A DNA stretch of 64,000 nt, taken from Escarpia spicata. Taxonomy: Eukaryota > Annelida > Polychaeta > Sabellida > Siboglinidae. Where the stretch lies: the NCBI GenBank assembly GCA_963995525.1, contig OZ023212.1, forward strand, positions 6,934,404 through 6,998,403, given 5' to 3'. Below are positions 12,420 through 23,289 of the stretch, one piece after another (position 1 is the stretch's first letter; the number at the start of each line of letters is the position of its first letter). The notes below the pieces were generated by a model, which did not search any database, was not told the origin of the DNA, and saw only the letters and a list, made by a program, of their open reading frames with translations. A program made the position numbers and the translations under genes.

Positions 12420-13635
12420 ATGGCGCCTTGCAAGCGGCAAGTCAAGGCAAAGCGACACTTGGTGTGCGATCATTGCCACATCTGGGTAGATTTTGCATTG
12501 TCCGGTTGTGGGAAGTCATGGGCAGAAACCACGGAGGAAGGATTCACCTTTCAGTGCATTGGGTGTTGGAAGGTGGAGTGTCTGCAGAAGGAGATAGTTA
12601 GGTTGACAGATATTGTGAAGGGAATGGAGATGGGGATTAGCAAGGAGACAGGTCGAATGGAGAGAGACGACAGGGAGAGAGGTGGGAATACCGCAAGACT
12701 GAAGGAGAATAGCAGTGGCAAGAAGACTGAGGAAAGGAGATAGAAAGGAGGGAAGGTGATTGGAGAGGAAGAAATTGGAAAATCGACGACAGAAAACGTG
12801 ACAAGCGTGAAGGTGACAGGGGAGGTAGTGACCGTAGAGAAGGAGGGAGGGAAGATGAGACGGGAGAGGAGAGGAGAGAAGAAAATGAGATGGGAGGAAA
12901 GATAAAGGGACGGAAGGAAGTGAGAGCAAATGTAATAAAAGAGAAGTCAATAAAAGGGACGATGACAGGAGGAAAGGTGACAAGAGAAAAAGCGACAGGA
13001 AAGAATGGATCGGAAGAGAATGTGACAGGAGAGAAGACGGTAGGGGGAAAATACAACAACCAGACAGATGCAAACCGAAGAAGGAGCTACTCTGAGGCAG
13101 TGATTGAGGGGGCAATGAGGAAAGAGAGGGTGTTTATGGGCAACTTCATTATGAGAAAGACGGACAAGACACTGAGCGAGGGGAAGGACGTCATTGTTTG
13201 TCTACCGGGGGCTAGGATAGAACCTATGACTGACAGGGTAGAGAAAGTATTGGGACATGACAAGGGTGGGTCTATACTAGTACATGTAGGATCAAATAAT
13301 GCAGACAGGGAGGGAACAACTGGAATAGTATAGACATTTAGTGAGGAAGCTAAAGAAGACAAGAGTTGAACAGATTATTCTGTCAGGAATTTTGCTAGTA
13401 ATGGGAGGGAAGGGGGGGCAACGTATAGAAACTGAAAGAGGATGGCCATCAACGCACTAGTTGAGCAGGTGTGTGAAGAAGAGGGGGTGGGATTCACAGA
13501 TTTATGGGGATACTTTGGGAGAAAAGATATGTGCATGAGAGATGGCCTCCATCTTAGTGGAAAGGGGGCAGCAGTGTTCTCAGAGAACCTGCTGCGATCT
13601 GTTGACAATGGGACAGGTTGCATCTATTTAAACTA
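12420..13635 (+). pseudogene. CR1 ORF1 remnant: PHD-like finger plus SGNH esterase
   Basis: The protein starts at 12420 (MAPCKRQVKAK). Residues 16-49 hold CDHCHIWVDFALSGC and FQCIGC, a PHD-like cysteine pattern in which the usual histidine after WV is Asp. A stop at 12741 ends this frame. A purine-rich Lys/Glu/Gly linker follows in a second frame (12890 on). The esterase then reads FMGNFIMRKTD (13133-13165), HVGSNNADREGTT (about 13286-13324) and RDGLHLSGKGA (13535-13567). In SGNH esterases of LINE ORF1 the first block is normally G-D-S, so both the Asp and the nucleophile Ser are lost here, while the Asp-x-x-His pair of the last block remains. A stop and frameshift at 13334-13441 split the domain. 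The role in the live element is RNA binding and an esterase of uncertain function. Confidence 0.85.
12640..13060 (+). repeat. Polypurine linker within ORF1
   Basis: About 420 bases of the top strand are almost entirely A and G, with quasi-periodic GGAAAGGTGACAGGAGA-like words that code for Gly-Lys-Val-Thr-Gly-Glu-type repeats. The complementary polypyrimidine strand lacks stops and yields a leucine/serine-rich shadow frame of 199 codons. It is probably a tandemly expanded linker of the retrotransposon ORF1. Confidence 0.7.
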
Positions 13636-13639
13636 GATT

Positions 13640-16440
13640 CGCAGGGGGGACTCACAGAAAAGCCTGAAACTGGAGGCATACATAAACACAGCACAAATAA
13701 ATCAGCAAAGAACAGTCTGGAAAACTCTTCTGAAGCTGGATATAAATGTGTTTGCTTAAATGCAACGAGGATAGTAAACAAAAGAAATGAACTAAACATT
13801 ATGGTAGAAGATATTGACCCTCACATGATAGGTATAAACGAATCCTGGACCACCACCGATATATCAGATGCAGAATTGGGACTGACAAGATATGTAATGT
13901 TTAGGAAAGATAGAATAGGAAGAAAGGGAGATGGAGATATTTTATATATTAAAGAATTTATCCAGGCTTATGAAATAAAATTAGAAAGACAAGCATATTG
14001 CGAAGAAGCTGTTTGGTGTAACATAGTTATAGGTTACTTAAAGTTAACAGCTGGGTTAGTTTATCGAAGTCCAAACATAAGCATAGAAGAGAATGAAAAA
14101 ATACAAAACGCTATAAGGGAAGTAAACAAACGGGACTGTATTATTATGGGGGATTTTAACCACAGGCATATAACATGGAAATCTCTACAGAGTATGGGGA
14201 GTGAGGACCACAAGTTTTTTAGTTTTACTTCAAGATACTTTCCTTTCTAAAAATGTGCTAGAAAGTGTCAGACAAAGTTTTGTCCTCACAGAATGAATTA
14301 GTTGACAATGTCAAGATATGTGAGCCACTGGGGAGTAGTGATCACAACCAGATACATTTTACCATCAAAGTAAAATCAGAAAGGAATAGTAAAAGCAGTA
14401 TAGGAGAAATTTCCACAAAGGAAGGTATAAGGACATGAGGAAATATTGATGGACTGAAATAACACACTGAAGAATAAGACAGCAACAGAATGCTGGTATA
14501 TCTTAAAGAGTGAAATTAAGTGCATAGTCGATAAATTTGTACCCTTAAAAAACAAGGGAAACGTTCCAAAAAGAAACATTTATTGAAAGAAGCCATTAAA
14601 ATATTAAATATAAACAAATGATGTAGAAGTCATATAGATGTACTGGAAATAATGATGACTACAACAGTTATAAAGAAGCACTTAACCAAGCTACAGCTGA
14701 AATTAGAAATTCAAAGAGAAGCTATGAACAACAATTAGCTAGTAATATAAAACATGACAGCAAGAGTTTTTTATGCGTATGTTCGAAGCAAACAGAAAGT
14801 TCAAGATAAGGTCGGTCTTCTAGACGAGTGTGCTGGAAATTTAATATCAGAGGGATTCTTAATGGCAGAAGACCTGAATGAGTATTTTAGTTCAGTGTTT
14901 ACCAGGGAAGATATTAGTTCACTGCCAGTACCAGAGGCTAATTTCAAGGGGGCAGGTTCAGACTATTTAGGACAATTAATTGTAACCCCGGAAATGGTAG
15001 CTAAGAAAATAAGGGCTATGAAGGATAATAAATCACCTGGAGTGGATGGGATTCCGCCAAAACTACTATTCAAAATTGTAGAACAAATTAGCGTACCGCT
15101 TGCAACAGTTTTCAATTTGTTAGAAGAGGGAGTGGTTCTTTTAGAATGGAAAGAGACAAACATTATACCGTTATTTAAAAAAGGTTCGAGAAACAAGTCA
15201 GAGAACTATAGACCAGTGAGTTTAACATCAGTGATTTGCAAATTATTAGAAAGATTAATTAAAGTTCACATGGTGGATTTTCTTGTTACACATCACTTCA
15301 TAAACCCATCTCAACATGTTTTTTTTTAAATATTTTATGTATTAAGTGGGTAGATGAGGGATCACCAGTAGATATCGTCTACTTAAATTTTCAAAAAGCT
15401 TTCGACAACGTACCACATCAACGATTACTGCTTAAACTAAAGGCCCATGGCATAGGAAATGGTATAATAAACTGGATAAAAAATGGCTGATTGACAGAAG
15501 ACAACGTGTAGTAGTTGATGGGGAGGCTTCAAACTGGAAATCGGTATTGAGTGGGGTACCACAGGGATCAGTACTAGAACCTATATTATTCTTAATACAA
15601 TATTAACGATTTGGATGATGAAATAACAAGCAAGGTGTTCAAATGTGTGGATGATACAAAAGTGTTAAGAAGGATAAAAAGTGATGGAGACAACATTTAC
15701 CTAATGATGTTGACAAGTTGATCAAATGGTCTGAAAAATGGCAAATGCTGTTCAATTTTGGGAAATGTAAATGCCTCCACGCAGGACATGGGAATGAAGA
15801 GGTAGAATATACAATGGGGGTACAGTACTAAGTACTGCTGTAAAAGAAAAGGACTTAGGGTTAACCATTAGTGCTGATTTGAAGGTTTCAGAGCAGTGCT
15901 GAATTGCAGCTTCAAAGGGAAATCAAATCCTTGGATTAATTAGGCGAAATATAGCGTAAAAGAACTAATAATACCGCTGTACAAAGCAATAGTGAAGCCT
16001 CATTTACAATATTGTATACAAGCATGGAGGCCGTATCACAGGAAGGACATAGATATGCTAGAAAGAGTACAGAGGAGAGTGACTAAAATGATACAAAAAC
16101 TTAGGGATCTTAGTTATAAAATTCACCTAAAAGAATGTGGTTTACCAACACTAGAGACCAGGAGATTGAGAGGAGATCAGATAGAAGTGTTTAACATAAT
16201 GAATGGTTATGAACATATTGATAGAAATATTTTTTTCTCAGTTAATAAAGATAGAAGGACTAGAGGACATAAAGTTACATTAGCAAAGGAGCAGTGTAGA
16301 TTATATATAAGAAAGTTCTCATTTTCACAAAGGACTGTCAATATATGGAACAGATTATCTGCTGATTGTGTGGATGTTAATAGCGTGAATGTTTAAAAAT
16401 AAAATCGACACATACCTCAGAACGGCGGGATACACATAGA
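13640..16440 (+). pseudogene. CR1 ORF2 remnant: endonuclease and reverse transcriptase, copy A
   Basis: The endonuclease runs from about 13743 to 14380: CLNATRIVNKR, INESW (metal-binding Glu), MGDFNHRHITW and SSDHNQIHF (Asp-His pair) are preserved, but the frame breaks after 14250. The reverse transcriptase spans about 14980-15800: DNKSPGVDGIPPKLL, NYRPVSLTSVICKLL, a mutated motif A (15376-15405) in which the catalytic Asp is Asn, GVPQGSVLEP and a mutated motif C (CVDD). The C-terminal region (15992-16396) with YCIQAWRPYHRKD and RRTRGHKVTL is open in a third frame. At least four frame changes and an internal deletion show that it is dead. Confidence 0.9.
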
Positions 16441-16486
16441 TAAAAGGGTTGGACTCTCGATAAGCCAAAGGGCTCCCTTGTCCACC

Positions 16487-16537
16487 TGCCACACAGATTT
16501 AATTCTCTGGGTGGCAATCTTGTTAAATCTTGTTAAA
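16487..16537 (+). promoter_or_regulatory. LINE 3' terminal hairpin and 10-mer repeats (copy A)
   Basis: Arms 16487-16497 (TGCCACACAGA) and 16506-16516 (TCTGGGTGGCA) pair at 10 of 11 positions. Two ATCTTGTTAA units follow (16517-16536). In CR1 and L2 elements such a stem plus terminal short repeats is the signal bound by the reverse transcriptase. Copy B has the same arrangement with one compensated base pair. Confidence 0.75.
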
Positions 16538-16539
16538 TG

Positions 16540-17090
16540 ACAAGTCCTGTCAAATGCTGCACTCATCTAACAGAAGAATAAAAACTGAGCGCTCGTTGGC
16601 GTAGAGCAATACATTTTTTCGGCGCATGATAATTTCAATCGTGGAAAAGCCAAATATTTCTTGAATATAATGTCAACACTTACGTGCTAATCAGGAGTGG
16701 ATGTATTTTAGTCACGTTAATAATTAATCCCATGTGACATGTGTATGTTCGTGTGTGTGTGTAAATGCTTTCCATAACAAAATTACGTTATTAATATAAC
16801 ACAGTGGTTGGCTCCACCCTTATAGTATATTATGCTAAATTTAGATTTTGAGACCCCCACCCGTTTGTAATGCTTCATAACATTGACCTGCTTATCCCCT
16901 AAAAGGACTTTTTTTTTTAAAGACCCTAGGGCTATCTATCATGGTACATAAGACCTAGAATAAAGAATAAAGTACAAGAACAAATTATAAATAACTAGAA
17001 TAAAGTACATGTATAACTAACAGTAAACAATAATATATCAATTGTTCATGTTTAGACCTACTTTTAATAGGCGTTATTACTAATAGGGGG
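16540..17090. other. Non-coding stretch
   Basis: No gene recognised. A GTGTGTGTGTG run near 16751-16762 and AT-rich sequence. Confidence 0.5.
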
Positions 17091-17093
17091 GGG

Positions 17094-17162
17094 GCGCAGG
17101 CAATAGCTGCGCGAGTGGTCATGCCAGACTGTCAAACGGAGTTCGAGTCCTTCTAGGCCTAC
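17094..17162 (+). repeat. tRNA-like pseudogene or SINE head
   Basis: GCGCGAGTGGTCATGCC (D-arm/A-box-like) is followed 30 bases later by GAGTTCGAGTCC (B box), and AGGC / GCCT ends can pair weakly. The anticodon stem does not close cleanly and there are unmatched positions in the acceptor, so this is read as a tRNA pseudogene or SINE head, not a functional tRNA. Confidence 0.45.
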
Positions 17163-17164
17163 TT

Positions 17165-17730
17165 TGGTTTCTAAAATCTCGTTCACCCTACTTTACCTGT
17201 TTGTTTCGTAAAAGACCACACATGTTGTACACTTTCTAACATGGGCGATTCATTACCTACTGCCAGTTTGATCATGAAATGACGGCTGTGAGCGTGTCAA
17301 TGCTATATATAAGTCAGCACGTCAAAACTATTACATGTAGAAGATATTGGGAGCTGTTTTTGCATTGATGCACTCAAACACTAAAGGATGCAAATGCCAG
17401 GCTCAAAATGACGCAGTGATTATTGCTGTCTGTGTGAAATGTATGGCTAAACTAGCTAACTTGGTTTCATTTTTAAATGGTTCGTAACACTTGTCCAGAG
17501 ACCCTCCTAATATTCTTCTTAATACTGATCCGGATAACCCCCACCATTAAACGTGAAGTACTATACAAATGACTTTTTACACATAGGATGTTTTTAATAT
17601 ACATTGTACAAAGCCGTGGCTTTGCCGCCCACCCCCAATCTTGATAAAGTTTTTAAATTTTTAGCAGGTCATCAGTCCATTGTAATATACATATTATAGA
17701 TTTTGTGAGGGTATTTTAAAATCTTACAAT
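17165..17730. other. Non-coding stretch
   Basis: No gene recognised. Confidence 0.5.
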
Positions 17731-17734
17731 GTGC

Positions 17735-18530
17735 AAATTTAGCCATAAAGGGCAAGTCCTTAAAATGGCCTTTCAATGGTAAAACAAACATACTTAAAAT
17801 GGCAATTTATTTAGAGGAATATCCTGATTTTTGCTACCATAAAAGGCAAGTAGTTGTTATCTCTGTCCATACGGAAATAGGCCAATTGTTCTATAGAAGA
17901 GCAAATACTTGTGGCCAGGTCTCAAAAACTGCAGTTTTCGTTAAAATGACAGAGGAAAGGGGAAACTGCAATTTTTTTTCTAAAATAAAAACGACAACTA
18001 TATTAGAGCAATTATGTTTGACTATAATTTCCATTCCAAACAGGACAACATTCTCCATAAACAGGCACTTTCCTCTTCAAACAGGATCAAATTGATCATA
18101 AAAGGGCAAACTCTTAAACAAGTTCTCATAACAAGGCATAAGTTGGGGAGCAAAATCGTTATAACAATTGTCAATTATTCTACAATGCCGCAAGTTCTTT
18201 GGTAACAAAGGATATGTTTATAGATAAATGGGCAATTTATTTCTTCAAATGGCAAGTCCAAGAATTACATTATATCGTCAACAGCAATAAAAACAATGCT
18301 ATAAAAGGACAGACTAATAGGGGCAGTGTCCCTAAAAGGACACTTCCACGGTTACAAGGGAAAGTTTTTAAACAGTATAATTTCCTGTCTCACTTGTAAA
18401 AAGACAGAATACCGGAAGCTATGTCCCAAAACAGCATTTTGTTTTTAAAATAGCTGTTTGTTTATAAAAGAGCATTATTCCAAACTTGCACTTTAATTGT
18501 GATAAACTACCTGTCGGGAAAACAGGAAAG
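17735..18530 (+). repeat. Degenerate short-period repeat (AAAAGGGCAA-like word)
   Basis: The word (A/T)AAAA(G/T)GGCAA and close variants recurs many times (for example near 17741, 17763, 17796, 17840, 18098, 18228, 18248, 18300, 18333), spaced by some 20-45 bases that are often T-rich. It looks like an old minisatellite of about 20 bp that has drifted, and it fades out near 18530. The open frames at 17799-18399 fall inside it and are not considered genes. Confidence 0.5.
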
Positions 18531-18534
18531 GAGA

Positions 18535-19800
18535 AATGTATGCTCATTGATGAGTCTGTCACCTGAATTGACTACATCAGTTACTTCTTCAGCTTAACAC
18601 GATGTTAAACTGAACAAGGTGATCCCATCTCAGTTCAATTAGAATCACTGCATGACTAAACAAGTCTATTTTATCCACACAAATAAATGCATGCCCCACT
18701 AGGGTAGATTTTGTTTTCTAAACGGGAAAGAATGCTATAAAATGACATAGTATTGGAGCAAAGACCCAAACATGGCACTTTCATTATCAAAATAACACAG
18801 GTTTCCATACATTGAAAATTTCCTTTCTGTTGTCAAATAAACAACATATTGGATCTGTCTAAAAGTGAAATTTTTGTCAAAAAGCTAATTATTCATAATG
18901 TTCTCAAAAGCTGCACTTTTATTGGTGACAAAATACCTCATTGGAAAAGAAATATGCATGTTCTGAATTGAGTCCATCATCTTAATTGACAATGGAAATA
19001 ACTTCCCAGCTTTGCTAAAAAGTTCAGTTTAACCACATGTTCACCAACATAAATTGTAACCCTAGCAAGTCCCTAAGTTTAATTAATATCACTGCACGAC
19101 TCAATAATTCCAGATTCATTCTAGGTTCATATTATTGAATCCAGAAGTGCTTAGATCTATTCCGAAAACAACAGTAGCCTGATATCTAGCGATCGGTTAT
19201 AATTATGTAAGTAATATACATACATGTATAATTATGTCCTTCAACAATTAATTTAGCCCATAGTGTGTAGGTGCGCGCATTTGTACGTGAACGTGAGAGA
19301 GAGGGGGATTAGAAAAGGAGTTTCACATTTGTACGGATAAAACTATCAAGCAAATTTTAGATCCCGAAAAGATGAAAACGTCATCTTTCTGTTAAGCACC
19401 CATTGTGCATCAGCAGGAATATAAGTTACTTCAAACAACTGCTGGAGCAGAACACGAATCAAAATTCCATCATGAAATCCTCCATTACTCTATTCACGGA
19501 GCACAAAAAGCCAGCTTCATTGTTAATAGAACAAACATGAAAACAACCAAATGTACACACCACCCTGAACAACATTCTATTAGCATTGTCAACAGTAAAT
19601 GTCAAAGGGTTTTTGTCAACTCAAACACAATTAATGGCAATGGTACTGTTCACCATCCACCAGGGGTACTAATTGCCAGAGATGCATCGCATAGAATTAG
19701 TTTGAGTTATGTTTTATGAATGAACTGAATCAGGGTAAGCCACGTGATTGTGTATATGAATGACTGACTGTCCATGTTCACAAGTTATTATTCTTTGTTA
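18535..19800. other. Non-coding stretch
   Basis: No gene recognised. A plus-strand frame at 19405-19719 (104 codons) has no recognisable domain and no splice context. GAGAGAGAGGGGG near 19295-19308 is a small simple repeat. Confidence 0.45.
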
Positions 19801-19807
19801 TTCAAGT

Positions 19808-19911
19808 TTAGACAAATACAACATCCAATTTCTTTCCGTGACATTTGACATCATCGGGTGTTAAAATGAAATATGTTCTCCGGTCGATGTCTTCAGTACC
19901 ATTTTGGTTTG
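19808..19911 (-). CDS. Possible terminal exon, unrecognised
   Basis: A minus-strand segment preceded by a plausible acceptor (CCAACTTGCAG) reads NQNGTEDIDRRTYFILTPDD, then a lysine-rich stretch, and ends in DVVFV and a stop. The mix of charged and hydrophobic residues is protein-like and it lies downstream of the AASDH-like exon on the same strand, but I do not recognise the sequence. It may be chance. Confidence 0.25.
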
Positions 19912-19924
19912 CTGCAAGTTGGTC

Positions 19925-20062
19925 ACAGGCATGCGTAGGTATGCTCCAGCACCCGCAAGCATGCGCTGGCACGCACAGGCATGCACATACACACACAGAA
20001 AACACATGCAGACTCGAGCACACAAGCATGCACGTGAGCAGACGCGCGTGCTCACACACAAA
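19925..20062. repeat. GCATGC / CACACA-rich alternating purine-pyrimidine tract
   Basis: Repeated GCATGC words in CACGCACAGGCATGCACATAC-like context, passing into CACACACAG. Simple-repeat-like with Z-DNA potential. The overlapping cysteine-rich frames are artefacts. Confidence 0.7.
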
Positions 20063-20064
20063 TA

Positions 20065-20970
20065 TTGACCATGTTATGAACTCGGATTTACAACATGAAG
20101 TAATTCAGAAAAGTAACTTACCGAACAACAGTTGTGAAATTCGGAGACAACCGTCCACATCCTTAGGGTGTGCTAACTGATCGATTCATTTGTTGACTGC
20201 AGAACAGTTGCATAACAGCCCTGTCTTTTTTCAAATGTTTAACTGTATGAAACAGGTTATGTACCATTGAGTAGTGCTCGACGGCGGGAAATCCACGTAT
20301 AATCCACTAATTAATACCGGGAAGAACGAGGTTGGTTCTCTTCGATACCAAATGGCGTTGCATGTGCACAAGAACGTGAATCGTTTGTCCAGGTGTGTGA
20401 CCGATTCTTTGTGAATATCTCGTCTGTTGCTTGTGCCTGGAAGCAAAACCCTTCGATTGGTGGGGGAGGGGGGCAGTCTCCTGTAATTCATGGACATACA
20501 TAATTATTTCTAATGTTCTAATCTCCAATTTTGACCCTTTCCTGCAGAACTTGCATAGTTACATATATAATATACCAAATGAACTGATACCCCATTGGAT
20601 ATGCGATCAGTTCCCATATATAGGAATTAGTTAACAAAACGGCAAGCCATTGCTGGTGTGGCCAACCACACAGTGAGAGTTGACTGTTGTTGTCATCCGC
20701 GAATGGTATCAGACAATTTTGCGTACATGTTATTTCTTTCTTGGAGTTTTGCTTCTGTACAACTGCCTTGCACTTACCATCACATTGAATATCTAAGACA
20801 TCAATATTTTGAAACAATAACTTTCTATTGAACTCGAACCATTGGCGACATCAATTTGTCCCTTTACTGGTGATTGACCCATATATATATTTTCATAGAA
20901 TGTACCTAAATAGAAAGGTCTTGTTTTTTTATATTTATTTTGCTTTTGCAAAAAAGGATCAGGTGCATTT
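20065..20970. other. Likely intronic or intergenic, no gene confirmed
   Basis: Candidate minus-strand donor sites occur at about 20110-20115 and 20776-20781 (GTAAGT), but I could not attach recognisable protein to them. Confidence 0.4.
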
Positions 20971-20972
20971 AC

Positions 20973-21103
20973 CAAAACATCCAATGCGTAGAGACAATCA
21001 TCATGTGACCCAAAGTAGACGTGTCCATTGGTTGGGTCGACACATGGTGAACGCTTGACCTCTGCACCAGTTTGAAACTGCCAGAAGATGTCGCCAGTGA
21101 GAG
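20973..21103 (-). CDS. AASDH: Beta-propeller exon resembling AASDH
   Basis: This minus-strand exon has an acceptor (CCTTGTAG) on the right and a donor (GTAAAT) on the left. It encodes 43 codons without a stop: LTGDIFWQFQTGAEVK, SPCVDPTNGHVYFGSHD and CLYALDVL. This is the repeating pattern of a PQQ-type beta-propeller blade (G-x-x-x-W-x-F, S-S/P-x-x-x-D-x-x-x-G-x-V-Y-x-G-S-x-D, L-Y-A-L-D). In AASDH, the beta-alanine-activating member of the acyl-CoA synthetase family, the C-terminal propeller carries very similar SGE..W and GSHDQHLYALD blades. Only one blade exon is recognised. Neighbouring blades on either side were not found, so this could be a live gene with distant exons or an isolated remnant. 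Another PQQ-propeller protein is possible. Confidence 0.65.
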
Positions 21104-21255
21104 CTACAAGGCATATATTGTCTATACTTCTGCACCTGGCTGTATATGATCAATGAACAGATAACTGACAAACATAAGTAATAACATCTTTCTTTCATCA
21201 CACCCTAGAAACCAACAATGTGAACGTTGAATTAATATAACAGACTAACATTTCT

Positions 21256-21258
<3 letters not shown>

Positions 21259-21340
<82 letters not shown>
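21259..21340. repeat. (CA)n microsatellite
   Basis: About 40 CA dinucleotides, uninterrupted. Confidence 0.98.
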
Positions 21341-21342
<2 letters not shown>

Positions 21343-21344
21343 CA

Positions 21345-22145
21345 CACACTACTGTTAGTAACAACACAGTTTTGCCTAACTTCAACCCAATAACTAAGTA
21401 GAGTTTCAATGAAAGAAATAAAAACATAAGATGTACTTGAAACTTTGGCCAATACAACTGAACAAGTAAAATCACTGTATAAATTAAAACCCCAAATAAC
21501 AATTGTTCATAACTACAAGTACTGGACCCCAACCATGATAATGATATACACACAAAGATAATACATACTGCACTGTCATTGTTGATGTCTCGTTATGATA
21601 AGATGTTTGGGGTTGACATGGCAAATGAGTCCGCTGTGGGTTCTTGATCAATGTCTTGGTTGCGGACATATGCTTCAGGTCTGCTGAACTGTAACATCAG
21701 TTGTTATAAGAAATACACAAGCCAAAGGCTAAGGTCCAATAACAGTTGGTCTTCATGGGATGTACCCCAGCAAACTTAAAAGTAATATTAAATAGTGTTA
21801 TAAGCATGGACCATCTTAGCATTATATGACAAAATACCAGCACAATTTTACGAGTCAAAACAAGTCAAAGACCAAGACCTTAATTTGGCGTAATTTTGGC
21901 AAGAGGCAAATCTTGCCTGTTCAGTGGTCTGCCAGTGCCCACGTAAGTTGTAACTCTAAGTTCTAACAGCAACAGCTGTCAAAAATAGAACACCGAGTTA
22001 TGTTTCAAAATATACGTCATTCACCTTATTAATTTAATGTTAATTTCGTTTCCTAACTTGGAATTGGTTGTATTACGAAAACACATACCCGTATCAGGCA
22101 AACCATAGTACATTTCCTGTAGTCAAACTTAAAGACGTAGCGTGA
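21345..22145. other. Non-coding stretch
   Basis: A minus-strand segment at about 21590-21680 follows an acceptor-like TTCAGCAG and is open for some 30 codons, but I do not recognise it. Otherwise nothing is seen. Confidence 0.4.
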
Positions 22146-22148
22146 TTA

Positions 22149-22283
22149 TCATAAACACATATTATCGCCCCCACCATGCCTTTCAACAAGATCAGCTTTT
22201 CTTCCGGACAGGCTACCATTTCTGCGTTTAAATTCTCCCTTCATTTGAGGAATTTTTATTTCTCCAAAATCCTTGTTTGCCAT
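22149..22283 (-). CDS. Small ORF with SAP-like DNA-binding motif
   Basis: A minus-strand frame starts MANKDFGEIKIPQMKGEF and continues GSLSGRKADLVER before a stop at 22149. This fits the SAP helix-turn-helix pattern: a hydrophobic helix I (IPQMKGEF), a glycine turn (SLSG), then K-A-D-L-V-E-R. Single SAP motifs at the N-terminus are common in DNA-transposon-related and chromatin proteins. The start codon is followed at once by the domain, as in a first exon, and GGTGGG after the arginine-histidine could be a donor. No partner domain was found nearby, so it may be a fragment of a mobile element. Confidence 0.45.
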   Translation of the reverse strand: MANKDFGEIKIPQMKGEFKRRNGSLSGRKADLVERHGGGDNMCL

Positions 22284-22499
22284 GATATTGCAGACACAGA
22301 TATAGCTAAAAATGGAACGTTCAACACAGTGGCTATTACATGCGTTGACAGCTGTACATGGCAATCAACAAATTAACCTATCCCTGGCGCCCCCTGGTGG
22401 GTAGCATCATAATTTCTGCTTGAAAGTCTATCGGATACCAATAATTAATCCAAGAGGTGGCAGCACTTATTCAGTTAATTCAGCAGTAAGATCGAATGA

Positions 22500-22690
22500 T
22501 TATCTGGCTCTACATAGTGGTTGATATTTGTGTATGAACATAGTTTTTGTGCAGTAATTGTAATGGGGCTGAATGCTTCCCAAAACATTGACATGATGTT
22601 CGATTGAACAGATCTACAAGGTGGTAAAATGTAAAACATTTTTAGCATATGCAGTCCTAACTAAAGACTCGATATGCACGTTATACAAGA
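22500..22690 (+). repeat. SINE body relic
   Basis: It matches the body of the SINE at 2396-2665 in order: TTGATATTTGTGTATGAA, TGATGTTCGATTGAA, GATCTACAAGG, AAATGTAAA and TTATACAAGAAC. The tRNA-like head is missing and the sequence is strongly drifted. Confidence 0.6.
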
Positions 22691-22699
22691 ACTTACCTT

Positions 22700-23285
22700 T
22701 TTATTGGCACAACTTACACAGCAGAACAAATTAAACACAATCAAGTTCACATTTTATATATTTTAATTAACACTGTCTGTGTTCGTTTTTTTATATATAT
22801 ATATATGTGTGTATGTGTGTGTATAACATAATGAAACATCTGAATAACACAGGAGGTTCTCTGCATAGCCCACTGCATTTATTAAGAAGGTTTGTATGCA
22901 GAGCACTGCCTATGAGACCAAGTGGACAATGCAGCAAAACACAAATATTTTGGTCGCAGGCTTGAATCCCATATGACGTTATTTTTTGCATTTTTATTTG
23001 TAGGCCGGTAATTTATGTTTTTAATATTGAAGTATATTTATATCATTTATACCGGTACCTTTATTTATTTACATGGGACGGTCGCGCTTTGTGGCAACAC
23101 CAGGTTTTAAGCACGTATTGTTTTGTGCATTTCGGAACGTTGATCATCATCATTTTACTATCAACGTAAGTCTGGACTATTATGAACGTTTGTGCATCAC
23201 AGAGATCTGAACAATTTTATATTATCTGCTTTTATCTGTCTACAAATTGCGAGTTTTAATCATCTACAGCCGGTTGCTTTGTGTT
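22700..23285. other. Non-coding stretch
   Basis: Contains an AT/GT simple repeat at 22790-22823 and a weak B-box-like GGCTTGAATCCC near 22958. No gene recognised. Confidence 0.45.
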
Positions 23286-23289
23286 GAAC

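Larger units (their letters stand above)
12420..16537 (+). mobile_element. CR1-type non-LTR retrotransposon, copy A (decayed)
   Basis: A long copy with ORF1 (PHD-like finger, basic/acidic linker, SGNH esterase), ORF2 (endonuclease, reverse transcriptase), a 3' hairpin and two terminal 10-mers ATCTTGTTAA. This order matches the CR1 clade, whose ORF1 carries an esterase and whose 3' end is a short direct repeat rather than poly-A. ORF2 aligns almost base for base with copy B at 60751-63731. Copy A lacks roughly 36 bp near 15330 and carries several frameshifts. Its RT motif A reads YLNFQKAFD instead of YLDFQKAFD, and its motif C has CVDD instead of FADD. It is inactive. The 5' boundary may lie up to about 250 bases upstream of the first ATG. 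Confidence 0.9.

Noticed and set aside
12516..13115. 199-codon minus-strand frame rich in Leu and Ser
   Set aside because: It is the complement of the polypurine linker of the LINE ORF1; pyrimidine-rich DNA lacks stops, and the plus strand carries the recognisable protein.
17094..17162. Functional tRNA gene
   Set aside because: The B box is good but the acceptor and anticodon stems do not pair cleanly; better read as pseudogene or SINE head.
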